Made by a program: the position numbers and the translations under genes. A DNA stretch of 31,975 nucleotides. Source: JAWLBM01 sp041687675 (GTDB lineage Bacteria > Pseudomonadota > Alphaproteobacteria > Rhizobiales > Pleomorphomonadaceae). Positions 1 to 9,423 of this stretch are shown one piece after another. Every line of letters begins with the position of its first letter. Within the stretch, counting starts at the first letter, position 1. The notes under the pieces are model-generated. The model was not told the origin of the DNA and searched no databases. It saw only the letters and a program-made list of their open reading frames with translations. The stretch spans positions 1 through 31,975 of the forward strand of contig JAWLBM010000052.1 in assembly GCA_041687675.1 (NCBI GenBank). The letters are read 5' to 3'.

Positions 1-1121
1 CCGGCCTGCTTGGTGCCGGCGCTGCGGCCGCCGCGCGGCCACCACACCGGCGTCGAATAGCGGCCCTCGCCGAAGGAGATCCGGTTCGCCGGACCGCCGG
101 CGGCGCTCATCACGTAGAGCTGCTGGTTGCCGCCGCGGTCCGACTCGAAGACGATCTGCGAGCCGTCCGGCGAGTAGGAGGGCGAGGTGTCGATCGCGGC
201 CGCGTCGGTGAGGCGCGTCGTCACCCGCGAGCGCAGGTCCATGGTGTAGATGTTGGCGTTGCCGCCCTGCTCGAGGCTCATCACCACCCGCTGCCCGTCC
301 GGGGAGAAGCGCGGAGAGAAGGTCATGCCGGGGAAGTTGCCGACCACCTCGCGCTGGCCGGTCTCGATGTTGAGGAGATAGACCCGCGGCTCGCTGCCGC
401 CGTAGGACATGTAGGTGATCTCCTGGGTCGACGGCGAGAAGCGGGGCGTCAGCACGAGGTCGCGCCCGTCGGTCAGGTAGCGGACGTTGTAGCCGTCCTG
501 GTCCATGATCGCGAGGCGCTTCACCCGCGCGCCCTTCGCGCCCGACTCGTCGACGAACACCACCCGCGTGTCGAAGTAGCCCTTCTCGCCGGTGAGCCGC
601 TCGTAGATCGCATCGGCGACGATGTGGGCGACGCGCCGCCAGTTCTCCGGCGTGGTGAAGAACTGCTGGCCGGTCAGCTGCTGGCCGGCGAACACGTCCC
701 AGAGGCGGAAGTCCACCTGCAGGCGCCCGTCCGGCGCGCGCGTGATGCCGCCGGTGACCAGCGCCTGGGCGTTGATGACCCGCCAGTTCTGGAAGTTCGG
801 CATCACGTTCGGGTTGTCGATCCGGTCGACGAAGGAGGCCGGGTCCAGCGGCACGAACAGTCCCGAGCGGGTGAGGTCGGCGCGGACCACCTGGGCGATG
901 TCGCGGCCCACCTGGGCGGTCTCGGCGGTGCCGACGAAGTCGTGGATGGCGATCGGCATCGGCTCGAAGCGGCCGCCGGTGATGTCGATGGTGAGTTCCG
1001 CCCGGGCGGGCAGGGTGCCGGCTGCGACCACCGCCGCGGCGACGAGCGCGGCGGCGGCGCGCGCGATCCCTCGCAGCATCGCGCGGGCGGTGGGTGCCGG
1101 CTTCAAGGCGGATGCGACCAT
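1..1121 (-). CDS. tolB: Tol-Pal system periplasmic protein TolB (partial, C-terminus off the left edge)
   Basis: TolB is the periplasmic beta-propeller of the Tol-Pal system; it binds Pal and the TolA side and helps couple outer-membrane constriction to division. About 373 codons are visible. An N-terminal signal peptide (hydrophobic Ala/Val stretch near residues 15-40, ending ARA) is followed by the TolB amino-terminal domain (ELTIDITGG, then DIAQVVRADLTRSGLF) and WD40-like propeller repeats with PRFSPSTQEITYMS, SPRFSPDGQRVVMS and SPSYSPDGSQIVFES. The start at 1121 is the first ATG giving a signal peptide. It lies 81 bases after tolA and is the last visible gene of a tolQRA-B operon; pal would be expected beyond the edge. 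Family proteins are about 430-450 residues, so roughly 60-70 are missing. The last visible residues (WWPRGGRSAGTKQA) differ from the usual SPRGD-hydrophobic-AFTKQ pattern. Confidence 0.95.
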   Translation of the reverse strand, partial: MVASALKPAPTARAMLRGIARAAAALVAAAVVAAGTLPARAELTIDITGGRFEPMPIAIHDFVGTAETAQVGRDIAQVVRADLTRSGLFVPLDPASFVDRIDNPNVMPNFQNWRVINAQALVTGGITRAPDGRLQVDFRLWDVFAGQQLTGQQFFTTPENWRRVAHIVADAIYERLTGEKGYFDTRVVFVDESGAKGARVKRLAIMDQDGYNVRYLTDGRDLVLTPRFSPSTQEITYMSYGGSEPRVYLLNIETGQREVVGNFPGMTFSPRFSPDGQRVVMSLEQGGNANIYTMDLRSRVTTRLTDAAAIDTSPSYSPDGSQIVFESDRGGNQQLYVMSAAGGPANRISFGEGRYSTPVWWPRGGRSAGTKQA

Positions 1122-1202
1122 CTCGAGGCTTCCTGTCCTGTCTTGCTGGTTCGTCGCTGCGTGCATGCACCGCCCTCGCGGCGAAAAGGCGGCGGGGTCC
1201 GG

Positions 1203-2297
<1,095 letters not shown>

Positions 2298-2303
2298 TCT
2301 CGT

Positions 2304-2771
<468 letters not shown>

Positions 2772-2774
2772 GGC

Positions 2775-3488
<714 letters not shown>

Positions 3489-3718
3489 GAGCGGATCGAA
3501 TTCCTTGATGAGGTGATCGGTCGTGCCCGGGACCGCCCGTCGATGCGGCCCCCGGCCGGAGGCGGGGCGCGCCCGGCAGCCGGTCTGAGGCTCTTCGCCC
3601 GTCCCGCAGTCCGATCGCCGTCCCGGTGGGGGATGACGGGCAATTTTGTCAAAACGGGGACCTTCCGGGCCGCCGGCCGCGTCCTGCGGCCGCACGGTCA
3701 AGTCATGGTTCGTCAAGG

Positions 3719-3733
3719 TTAAGGAAGGGTTAG
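3719..3733. promoter_or_regulatory. Near-consensus CtrA-type site upstream of tolQ
   Basis: TTAA, seven bases, TTAG (plus strand). It matches the alphaproteobacterial CtrA consensus TTAA-N7-TTAA at 7 of 8 positions, overlaps the ybgC stop codon and lies about 230 bases before the tolQ start. TTAA is rare in this high-GC window. Binding is inferred only. Confidence 0.3.
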
Positions 3734-4164
3734 CGCGGCGCCTCGAACAGGGCCGCCAGCGCCGGCGGAATACGCCTCGGCCGGCCGCCGGCGTCGATCG
3801 CGACGACGGTGACGAGGCCGGTCGCCACCACCTCGCCGCCGCGCAGGAGCCGCTGGTCGAACACCACCCGGGTCCCGGTGGTCGCGGCGATGCGGGTTTC
3901 GACGACGAGGAGGTCGTCGAGGACGGCGGGGCGCAGGTACTCCACCTCCATCCGCCGCACGGTGAAGAACAGCGCGCCCGGCCGCGAGCGGTCGGCCATC
4001 GCGGACTGCTCGACGCCCTTCGCCCGCAGGAACTCGGTGCGGCCCCGCTCGAAGAAGCGCACGTGGCCGGCGTGGTAGACGATGCCGCCGGCGTCGGTGT
4101 CCTCCCAGTAGACGCGGACCTCGATCCGCTCCGCCGGGGCCTCGGCGGGCGCCGCTCCGCTCAT
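3730..4164 (-). CDS. ybgC: Tol-Pal-associated acyl-CoA thioesterase YbgC
   Basis: YbgC is a cytoplasmic hot-dog-fold thioesterase that hydrolyses acyl-CoA (and acyl-ACP) thioesters; the gene is classically linked to tol-pal. The 144-residue protein carries the 4HBT signature near its N-terminus: VYWEDTDAGGIVYHAGHVRF, with D24 as the expected catalytic Asp and H31 close by, then FERGRTEFL. The rest follows the hot-dog pattern (MEVEYLRPAVLDDLLVVET, VFDQRLLRGGEVVATGLVTVVAID). The start codon overlaps the ruvB stop as ATGA (4161-4164), indicating translational coupling with ruvB. Length is normal for the family. Confidence 0.94.
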   Translation of the reverse strand: MSGAAPAEAPAERIEVRVYWEDTDAGGIVYHAGHVRFFERGRTEFLRAKGVEQSAMADRSRPGALFFTVRRMEVEYLRPAVLDDLLVVETRIAATTGTRVVFDQRLLRGGEVVATGLVTVVAIDAGGRPRRIPPALAALFEAPR

Positions 4165-5204
4165 TCGTCGCCGCCCCCGAACAGGGTGAACTGCGGCGCG
4201 TCGGGGCCGGACGGCGCCGGCAGGCCGAGGTGGCGGAAGGCATGGGGGGTCAGCATCCGCCCGCGCGGGGTCCGCTGAACGAAGCCGCGCTGGATGAGGA
4301 AGGGCTCGACGATGTCCTCGATGGCGTCGCGCGGCTCGGCGATCGCCGCGGCGATCGTCTCGATGCCGACCGGCCCGCCGCTGAAGGAGTGCGCGACGGT
4401 GGTGAGGTAGCGAAGGTCCAGCGCGTCGAGGCCGATCGGGTCGACGTCGAGCCGCGTCAGCGCCGCGTCGGCGACGTCGCGGTCGATCGCCTCGACCCCG
4501 GCGACGACGGCGAAGTCGCGCACGCGGCGCAGCAGCCGGCCGGCGATGCGCGGCGTCCCGCGCGAGCGGCGGGCGATCTCGGTGGCGCCGTCGTCGGTGA
4601 TGCCGACCCCGAAGATGCGGGCGCCGCGGCGGACGATCTGCTCGAGCTCTCCGGTGGTGTAGAACTCGAGGCGGATCGGGATGCCGAAGCGGTCGCGCAG
4701 CGGCGTCGTCAACAGGCCGAGGCGGGTGGTGGCGCCGACCAGGGTGAACCTGGCGAGGTCGATGCGGACCGAGCGCGCGGCCGGTCCCTCGCCGATGATC
4801 AGGTCGAGCTGGTAGTCCTCCATCGCCGGGTAGAGGATCTCCTCTACCGCCGGGCTCATCCGGTGGATCTCGTCGATGAAGAGGACGTCGCGCTCCTCGA
4901 GGTTGGTGAGGAGGGCGGCGAGGTCGCCGGCCTTGGCGATCACCGGGCCGGAGGTGGCGCGGAAGTTGACGCCGAGCTCGCGGGCGACGATCTGGGCGAG
5001 CGTCGTCTTGCCGAGGCCGGGCGGGCCGACGAAGAGCACGTGGTCGAGCGCCTCGCCGCGGGCCTTGGCGGCGCCGATGAACACCTTGAGGTTCGCGCGC
5101 GCGGGCGCCTGGCCGACGAATTCGTCGAGGGCCGAGGGCCGGATCGACTGCTCCAGGTCGTCCTCGCGCTTCTCGGCGGTGACGAGGCGTTTCGGGGTGG
5201 TCAT
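4161..5204 (-). CDS. ruvB: Holliday junction branch migration ATPase RuvB
   Basis: RuvB is the hexameric AAA+ motor that, with RuvA, drives Holliday-junction branch migration during recombinational repair. The 347-residue protein shows the N-terminal RuvB signature (IRPSALDEFVGQ, 21-32), Walker A GPPGLGKTT (60-68), Walker B with sensor residues LFIDEIHRM (108-116), the segment DFQLDLIIGEGPAARS-like after it, sensor I VGATTR, and a C-terminal winged helix (GGPVGIETIAAAI, EPFLIQRGFVQRTPRGR). The ATG at 5204 gives the usual N-terminus. It is 124 bases downstream of ruvA and overlaps ybgC by 4 bases. Confidence 0.98.
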   Translation of the reverse strand: MTTPKRLVTAEKREDDLEQSIRPSALDEFVGQAPARANLKVFIGAAKARGEALDHVLFVGPPGLGKTTLAQIVARELGVNFRATSGPVIAKAGDLAALLTNLEERDVLFIDEIHRMSPAVEEILYPAMEDYQLDLIIGEGPAARSVRIDLARFTLVGATTRLGLLTTPLRDRFGIPIRLEFYTTGELEQIVRRGARIFGVGITDDGATEIARRSRGTPRIAGRLLRRVRDFAVVAGVEAIDRDVADAALTRLDVDPIGLDALDLRYLTTVAHSFSGGPVGIETIAAAIAEPRDAIEDIVEPFLIQRGFVQRTPRGRMLTPHAFRHLGLPAPSGPDAPQFTLFGGGDE

Positions 5205-5328
5205 GGCTCCCTCGGGTCCTGGATCCCCGGTTCGTGGGGGCGCCGCCCGAATCGACCGGCGTTCGCCCTTCGTTTTCCGCCGCCACCTCTAGCACGGAAC
5301 ACCGGCGAGGGCAGCCGTCCGGCCACGG

Positions 5329-5946
5329 TCAGCGCGCCAGCTCCTTGAGGCCGAGCCTGATCAGCGTCTCCGTCGAGGCGTCCTCGCCGGCGGCCTTGGC
5401 GGCGGCGGTGACCGCGCCCGCCGCCTGCAGCTGCGGGTAGCCGAGGTTGACCAGCGCCGACACCGCCTCCGACACCGGCCCGGCGGCGCGCGCCTCGCGC
5501 ACGTCGACGGCGGTGCGGATCACCGACGGGTCCGCGTCGGCGAAGGCCGGGGCGCGGTCCTTGAGCTCGGAGGCGATCCGCTCGGCGACCCGCTTGCCGA
5601 CGCCCGGGGCGCGGGCGATGGCGGAGAGGTCCTTCACGGCAATGGCGGTGGCCAGCGCTCCGGGGTCGAGCACCGACAGGACGCCGAGGGCCACCTTCGC
5701 GCCGACGCCCTGCACCGTCATCAGCAGGCGGAACCACTCGCGCTCGATGTCGGAGGAAAAGCCGTAGAGGCGGATCATGTCCTCCCGCACATAGGTCTCG
5801 ATCGACAGCACCGCGGCCTCGCCGGTGCGGGGCAGCCGCTGCAGGGTGCGCGAGGAGCACCAGACCTGGTAGCCGACGCCGCCGACGTCGAGAATCACCC
5901 AGTCGTCGCCGAAGCTGTCCACCAGTCCCTTGAGCTTGCCGATCAT
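5329..5946 (-). CDS. ruvA: Holliday junction DNA-binding protein RuvA
   Basis: RuvA is the tetrameric protein that binds four-way junctions and loads RuvB. The 205-residue protein has domain I, an OB fold beginning MIGKLKGLVDSFGDDWVILDVGGVGY (split here: MIGKLKGLV, VILDVGGVGYQV), the helix-hairpin-helix domain II with TVQGVGAKVALGVLS and APGVGKRVAERIASELKD, and a C-terminal domain III (about 150-205, VSALVNLGYPQLQAAGAV, IRLGLKEL) that contacts RuvB. It reads away from the regulator gene at 6166; the 219 bases between them hold both promoters. In most relatives ruvC would sit directly upstream; here it lies 3.5 kb away. Confidence 0.97.
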   Translation of the reverse strand: MIGKLKGLVDSFGDDWVILDVGGVGYQVWCSSRTLQRLPRTGEAAVLSIETYVREDMIRLYGFSSDIEREWFRLLMTVQGVGAKVALGVLSVLDPGALATAIAVKDLSAIARAPGVGKRVAERIASELKDRAPAFADADPSVIRTAVDVREARAAGPVSEAVSALVNLGYPQLQAAGAVTAAAKAAGEDASTETLIRLGLKELAR

Positions 5947-6057
5947 GGGGTCCCGCCCGAAAGCCCGGGGACAGGCATCGCCCCGGTCGCGGCGGCGATC
6001 ATAGGAGAGCCCCGGGCGGACACAAGCCCGCCGGCGTTGCGCCGATGCAACGCACTG

Positions 6058-6094
6058 GAACGCCGTTCTTTACATGTCTTTTCGAATATTCAGT
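6058..6094. promoter_or_regulatory. Dyad plus CTTTACA box upstream of the regulator gene
   Basis: Inside the only AT-rich stretch between ruvA and the regulator, a GAAC-GCC-GTTC dyad (6058-6068) abuts CTTTACA (6068-6074). The palindrome GAATATTC (6084-6091) follows. A similar CTTTACA...TATTC arrangement recurs before the porin at 7005-7029, which suggests a shared operator and autoregulation. This is inference from sequence similarity only. Confidence 0.35.
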
Positions 6095-6165
6095 CCCCAT
6101 GATATGCACGGCTACATACATTCGCCTTCCCCGGGCGGTCCGGCCGCCCACCCGGAGAGCTTCGC

Positions 6166-6882
6166 ATGTCGGAGACCGCCGTCCAGCAGCGCGTCCTTCG
6201 CGCCCTCATCGTCGCGGAAAGCGACGACCTTGCGCCGCTCGTGGACCTGCTGGAGCCTTGCGGGATCCTGGCCGAGGTGGTGGACCGGGACGGCATCGGC
6301 ATCGACGATTCGCCCGCGCTCGCCGTCATCGAGGCGCGGGGCGCCGAACCGGCGACCGTGGACCTCGTCCGCCGCCTGCGCGGCGACGGCGCGCGGGTGG
6401 TGCTGCAGGCGGGCCATTCGGGTCCCGGCGAGGTCTGCGACCTCTACCGGGCCGGCGCCGACGTGGTGTTCGGCGGCGAGCCGGATCCCTACCACCTCTT
6501 CCTGCAGTGCTGCTCGCTGTTGCAGATCTGGCATCCGGACGCCCGGCCCGCCCGCGTCGGCCGGGCCCGGTTCGACGCCGCGAACCGGCGGCTCGTCGCC
6601 GAGGATGGCTCCGTCCGCCTCACCGAGGCCGAATCGAGGATCCTCGGGCTGCTGATCGACGGCCGGTCCGGATTTGTGAGTCGGGACGCCATCTCGCGCT
6701 CGGTCTTCCGTATTCCTTACGACCGTTTCGACCGCAGGATCGACGTGCACGTGTCCAATCTGCGCAAGAAGCTGCGTGAAAACGCCATCGGGGCGTCGAT
6801 CGACACCTCCCGCCTGCACGGCTTCCGCCTGGTCTCGGAGGCGGGCGCTGCCCATGGCGGCGCCGTCGCGGCGACCGCCTGA
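6166..6882 (+). CDS. OmpR/PhoB-type transcriptional regulator with degenerate receiver domain
   Basis: A 238-residue DNA-binding regulator. The C-terminal part (about 135-225) is a Trans_reg_C winged helix: RFDAANRRLVAEDG, LTEAESRILGLLI, then the recognition region RRIDVHVSNLRKKL and the wing HGFRLVSEA. The N-terminal part (10-120) has the outline of a receiver (LRALIVAESDD, LAVIEARGAEP, GARVVLQAGHS, AGADVVFGGEPDP), but its key residues are changed. The phospho-acceptor Asp position reads Glu (E56), the Thr/Ser position reads Ala, and the conserved Lys position reads Gly. It therefore probably acts without classical phosphorylation. No histidine kinase gene is next to it. A porin on the same strand follows after 332 bases, and both have CTTTACA boxes upstream, so control of that porin is a reasonable but untested inference. 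Confidence 0.85.
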   Translation: MSETAVQQRVLRALIVAESDDLAPLVDLLEPCGILAEVVDRDGIGIDDSPALAVIEARGAEPATVDLVRRLRGDGARVVLQAGHSGPGEVCDLYRAGADVVFGGEPDPYHLFLQCCSLLQIWHPDARPARVGRARFDAANRRLVAEDGSVRLTEAESRILGLLIDGRSGFVSRDAISRSVFRIPYDRFDRRIDVHVSNLRKKLRENAIGASIDTSRLHGFRLVSEAGAAHGGAVAATA

Positions 6883-6973
6883 GCCCGTGACAAGCCCTTG
6901 TTTTGTCTGTGGATTGCGGGGGGCGCCCAGACCCCGCGCAGGAGCGTCTCCGGAGCGAAAAGGTTAACGAATT

Positions 6974-7033
6974 CCATGTTGTAAAGCAGCAACATGGGGA
7001 TTTGCTTTACAGTTCTTTACGGAGTATTCGATT
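6974..7033. promoter_or_regulatory. Overlapping inverted repeats and CTTTAC boxes before the porin gene
   Basis: The 332-base gap 6883-7214 holds two overlapping perfect dyads. CCATGTTG (6974-6981) pairs with CAACATGG (6990-6997), and TGTAAAGCA (6980-6988) pairs with TGCTTTACA (7003-7011). The second arm of the latter continues into CTTTAC (7015-7020) and TATTCG (7025-7030), with CGAATA further on. The two dyads share bases 6980-6981, and the loop of the first contains most of the left arm of the second, so as RNA they would be mutually exclusive. They could be a two-site operator for the adjacent regulator or an alternative-structure leader. I see no clear -35/-10 pair. The rest of the gap, up to the ribosome-binding site GGAG (7202-7205), shows nothing else I can name. 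Confidence 0.45.
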
Positions 7034-7214
7034 GGATCTCAAATGCGGATCACCGAATATGCTGAGGCGTTCAAGGGGAAAGCGGCTCTTCGGCGTCGCT
7101 AGAACTTAGAGAACAAGCCAGAAGGCGCACAGCCGGACGGTTCAGGCCATCGTACCCAGGTGCGGTGGACGGGGAATCTGTGTGCCGAGTGAAACCTGTT
7201 GTGGAGCTAACACA

Positions 7215-8276
7215 ATGAAGCTTGGAACCCTTCTTCTCGGCACCGCGGCCGGCCTCATGGTCGCCTCGGCTGCCCAGGCGGCGGATCTGCCGGGCGAGCC
7301 GGTTCCGGCCGCTGTCGACTACGTGAAGGTGTGCGACACCTTCGGCGCCGGTTTCTTCTACCTGCCGGGCACCGACACCTGCCTTGACATCGGTGGCCGC
7401 GTCCGGTTCCGGACCCAGTGGAACCACACCGATGACACCGACGTGCTCAGCTTCCGCGCTGACGCCCGCATCGATTTCGACATCCGCACCTCGACCGAAC
7501 TCGGCACCCTGCGCACCTTCGTGCGTCTCGGCGACGAGTTCTCCGAGTCCTTCTCCCGTGGCATCGACTCCGGGTCCGACGGCATCGAGATCGACCTGGC
7601 CTTCATCCAGCTCGGCTACATGACCTTCGGTCTCCAGGGCGACGTCGCCAACGGCGACGTTCTCTTCGGCGACAACAGCTTCGGCTACATCACCGGTGAC
7701 GACGACCTGCTCGGCATCGCGGTTCTGGTCGACGACCTCGGCGGCGGCTGGTACGTCGGCGCGGGTGTCTACGGCTCGAACGGTGGCCGCTCCAACATCC
7801 TCTGGGGCGAGGACGACGTCGACGACTACGCGGCTGTCGCCTTCCAGGGCGCCGTCGGTATCGCCGGCCAGCCGTGGGGCGCCGTCGACCTCTCGGTCGT
7901 CTACGAGTACAACGACGCCTACTGGGACGGTGTCACGCAGTTCGGCCAGATCGAAGACCTCTTCACGGTCAAGGCGACGGCCGACCTGACCCTCGCCGAG
8001 GGTGTCGACACCCGCTTCACCGCGTCGTACTTCGACGTGGGTGACGTCGATGGCGTGGAGCTCTCCGGCGCGGTCGCCTTCGGCGTCTCCGACGCGGCCA
8101 CGCTGTACACCGGTGTGGTGTACGACATCCGCGACGGCGACGATGCCTGGGGTGCCAACCTCGGCGTCGACTACGTGGTGGTCCCGGGCCTCATCGGCAC
8201 CGCCGAGGTCTCCTACGCGGACGACGGCACCGACGACGCCTTCGTCGGCCTGCTGCAGCTCTCGCGCAGCTGGTAA
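7215..8276 (+). CDS. Outer-membrane porin, Porin_2 (rhizobial) family
   Basis: A general diffusion porin of the alphaproteobacterial Porin_2 family (353 residues). Residues 1-22 form a signal peptide ending AAQA before ADLPG. The family hallmark follows: VDYVKVCDTFGAGFFYLPGTDTCLDIGGRVRF (given here in parts: VDYVKVCDTFGAG, YLPGTDTCLDIGG), with two cysteines that probably form a disulfide. The remainder is alternating beta strands with acidic loops, ending in an aromatic, LLQLSRSW, as expected for barrel assembly. The ATG at 7215 is preceded by GGAG at 9 bases. The protein is very acidic (many Asp in loops). A strong terminator follows at 8302. The neighbouring OmpR-like regulator and shared boxes suggest that this is its target. 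Confidence 0.93.
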   Translation: MKLGTLLLGTAAGLMVASAAQAADLPGEPVPAAVDYVKVCDTFGAGFFYLPGTDTCLDIGGRVRFRTQWNHTDDTDVLSFRADARIDFDIRTSTELGTLRTFVRLGDEFSESFSRGIDSGSDGIEIDLAFIQLGYMTFGLQGDVANGDVLFGDNSFGYITGDDDLLGIAVLVDDLGGGWYVGAGVYGSNGGRSNILWGEDDVDDYAAVAFQGAVGIAGQPWGAVDLSVVYEYNDAYWDGVTQFGQIEDLFTVKATADLTLAEGVDTRFTASYFDVGDVDGVELSGAVAFGVSDAATLYTGVVYDIRDGDDAWGANLGVDYVVVPGLIGTAEVSYADDGTDDAFVGLLQLSRSW

Positions 8277-8301
8277 GCTCGAAAGAGCCGATCGGAATGG
8301 G

Positions 8302-8333
8302 TGGCCCGGCGAAAGCCGGGCCATCTTTTTTTT
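8302..8333 (+). terminator. Rho-independent terminator of the porin gene
   Basis: A perfect 9-bp stem TGGCCCGGC / GCCGGGCCA closed by a GAAA tetraloop (8302-8323) is followed by TC and an eight-T run. It starts 25 bases after the porin stop. Confidence 0.9.
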
Positions 8334-8381
8334 ATGAGTTCAAGTCCGCTCGCGTCGGCGATCGCGGCCGCGTAGCCGGAT

Positions 8382-8415
8382 GAAGAAAAACGGACCGGCC
8401 GCGGGGCCGGTCCGT
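8382..8415 (-). terminator. Rho-independent terminator of the minus-strand barrel gene
   Basis: An 11-bp perfect stem ACGGACCGGCC / GGCCGGTCCGT with a 4-base loop (8390-8415). Read on the minus strand it continues into TTTTTCTTC. It lies about 20 bases after the stop of the gene at 8437. Confidence 0.85.
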
Positions 8416-8436
8416 CCGTCCGATCAGGCCGTTTCG

Positions 8437-9249
8437 TCAGAACTGGAAGACGCCGCCGATCACCGGGCCGTGCTGGGTGAGGTCGAAGACGAAGCCGTCG
8501 TTCTCGTAGTCGGCCCCGAAAGCGCGATAGCCGGCGAAGAGCGAGACCGTCTCGTTGAACTCGTAGCCGGCGCCCCCGAGGACGTCCCAGGAGAAGTCGG
8601 ACCCGGCGCCGAAGCCGCCGACCATGCCCCAGCCCGCCACGTAGAAGTTGCTGTCGCCGAGATCGGCCCGGAGCCGCGCGCCGAGGATCGGATCGACCCA
8701 GGTGTCGCCGTCGCTGCGCGACCGTCCGTCGAGGACGCCGCCCTGGAAGCCGAAGTCGTTGTCCGCATGCCAGAGCCGCGCGCCGGCGATGACGTCGACC
8801 GTGAGGGACGGGTCCGAGAGCACGGCGTATCCGAGAGCCGCCGTGCCGACGAAGAGGGTCGCGTCCACATCCAGTTCGTTGGCGAGGATGCCGAACGGCG
8901 TCGATACCGACGTGCCGATCCGGGTGTAGACCAGGTCCGCGAAGAGGCTGTAGCGATCGTAGCGGGCGGTGCCCACCAGCATCAGTGCCCCCTCGAGGTT
9001 CGAGAGAACGTCGGAGAACGAGGCGCCGATGTCCTGGGGCGGGAATCCGAAAACGCCGGCGCGTCCCTCGATGCCGGCCGCCCAGACGTAGGGCGCGATG
9101 GTGAAGGACCACCCGGGCGGGACGACCTCCTCGGCAGGCGGCGGAGGCTCGGGGACGGCCCCGACGAGATCCGCGGCACCGGCGGCGCCGGCGGAGCAGA
9201 AGAGTGCCATGAGGGCAGCAGCGGATCCGATCCGTTTATGCATCGCCAT
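8437..9249 (-). CDS. Outer-membrane beta-barrel protein, function unknown
   Basis: A 270-residue exported protein. MAMHKRIGSAAALMALF... is a signal peptide ending near GAAGAADL, followed by a short Pro/Glu-rich segment (VPEPPPPAEEVVPP). An 8-10-strand barrel pattern starts at FTIAPYVWAAGIEGRAGV, continues through VGTARYDRYSLFADLVY and GARLWHADNDFGF, and ends in GGVFQF with a C-terminal Phe. No specific family function can be read; it resembles Omp25/Omp31-type or 'hypothetical outer membrane' barrels of alphaproteobacteria. The start at 9249 has GGTGGG 6 bases upstream; Met3 (9243) is an alternative. It is convergent with the porin and has its own terminator and a CTTTACA box upstream. Confidence 0.85.
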   Translation of the reverse strand: MAMHKRIGSAAALMALFCSAGAAGAADLVGAVPEPPPPAEEVVPPGWSFTIAPYVWAAGIEGRAGVFGFPPQDIGASFSDVLSNLEGALMLVGTARYDRYSLFADLVYTRIGTSVSTPFGILANELDVDATLFVGTAALGYAVLSDPSLTVDVIAGARLWHADNDFGFQGGVLDGRSRSDGDTWVDPILGARLRADLGDSNFYVAGWGMVGGFGAGSDFSWDVLGGAGYEFNETVSLFAGYRAFGADYENDGFVFDLTQHGPVIGGVFQF

Positions 9250-9352
9250 GTTGTACCCACCGATGTTTATGTCACCAAGACATCCTAAGTTATTCGCCAC
9301 AAGCAGTCCACATCGCAAAAGAATTGCCTGTCACGTGTTCTACGGGCGAACG

Positions 9353-9359
9353 TGTAAAG
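9353..9359 (-). promoter_or_regulatory. CTTTACA box upstream of the minus-strand barrel gene
   Basis: On the minus strand CTTTACACGTTC begins at 9359, about 110 bases before the barrel start. It resembles CTTTACAGTTC (7005) and CTTTACATGTC (6068) in front of the porin and the regulator. An ATGTC-TTGGT-GACAT dyad lies closer to the gene. Proposed as a third copy of the same operator. Confidence 0.3.
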
Positions 9360-9423
9360 GGCCGCACCGTCGCCGGTCCGGCGAGGCCTTCCGACAGCGT
9401 CCGCTCCGATCTCCGTGCGAGGA

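Noticed and set aside
3644..3660. TTTTGACA and the TTTTG-T-CAAAA dyad upstream of tolQ as a promoter or FNR site
   Set aside because: No acceptable -10 at 16-18 bases, and the dyad spacing does not fit FNR (TTGAT-N4-ATCAA).
5205..5328. REP-like remnant (CCTGGATCCCCGG) between ruvA and ruvB
   Set aside because: Only a short GC-rich match; no inverted partner and no similarity to the 31661 repeat beyond a few bases.
6058..6079. Possible SOS (LexA) box before ruvA
   Set aside because: Alphaproteobacterial boxes are GTTC-N7-GTTC; here GTTC is followed after seven bases by GTCT, two mismatches, and the GAAC-N3-GTTC dyad has the wrong spacing.
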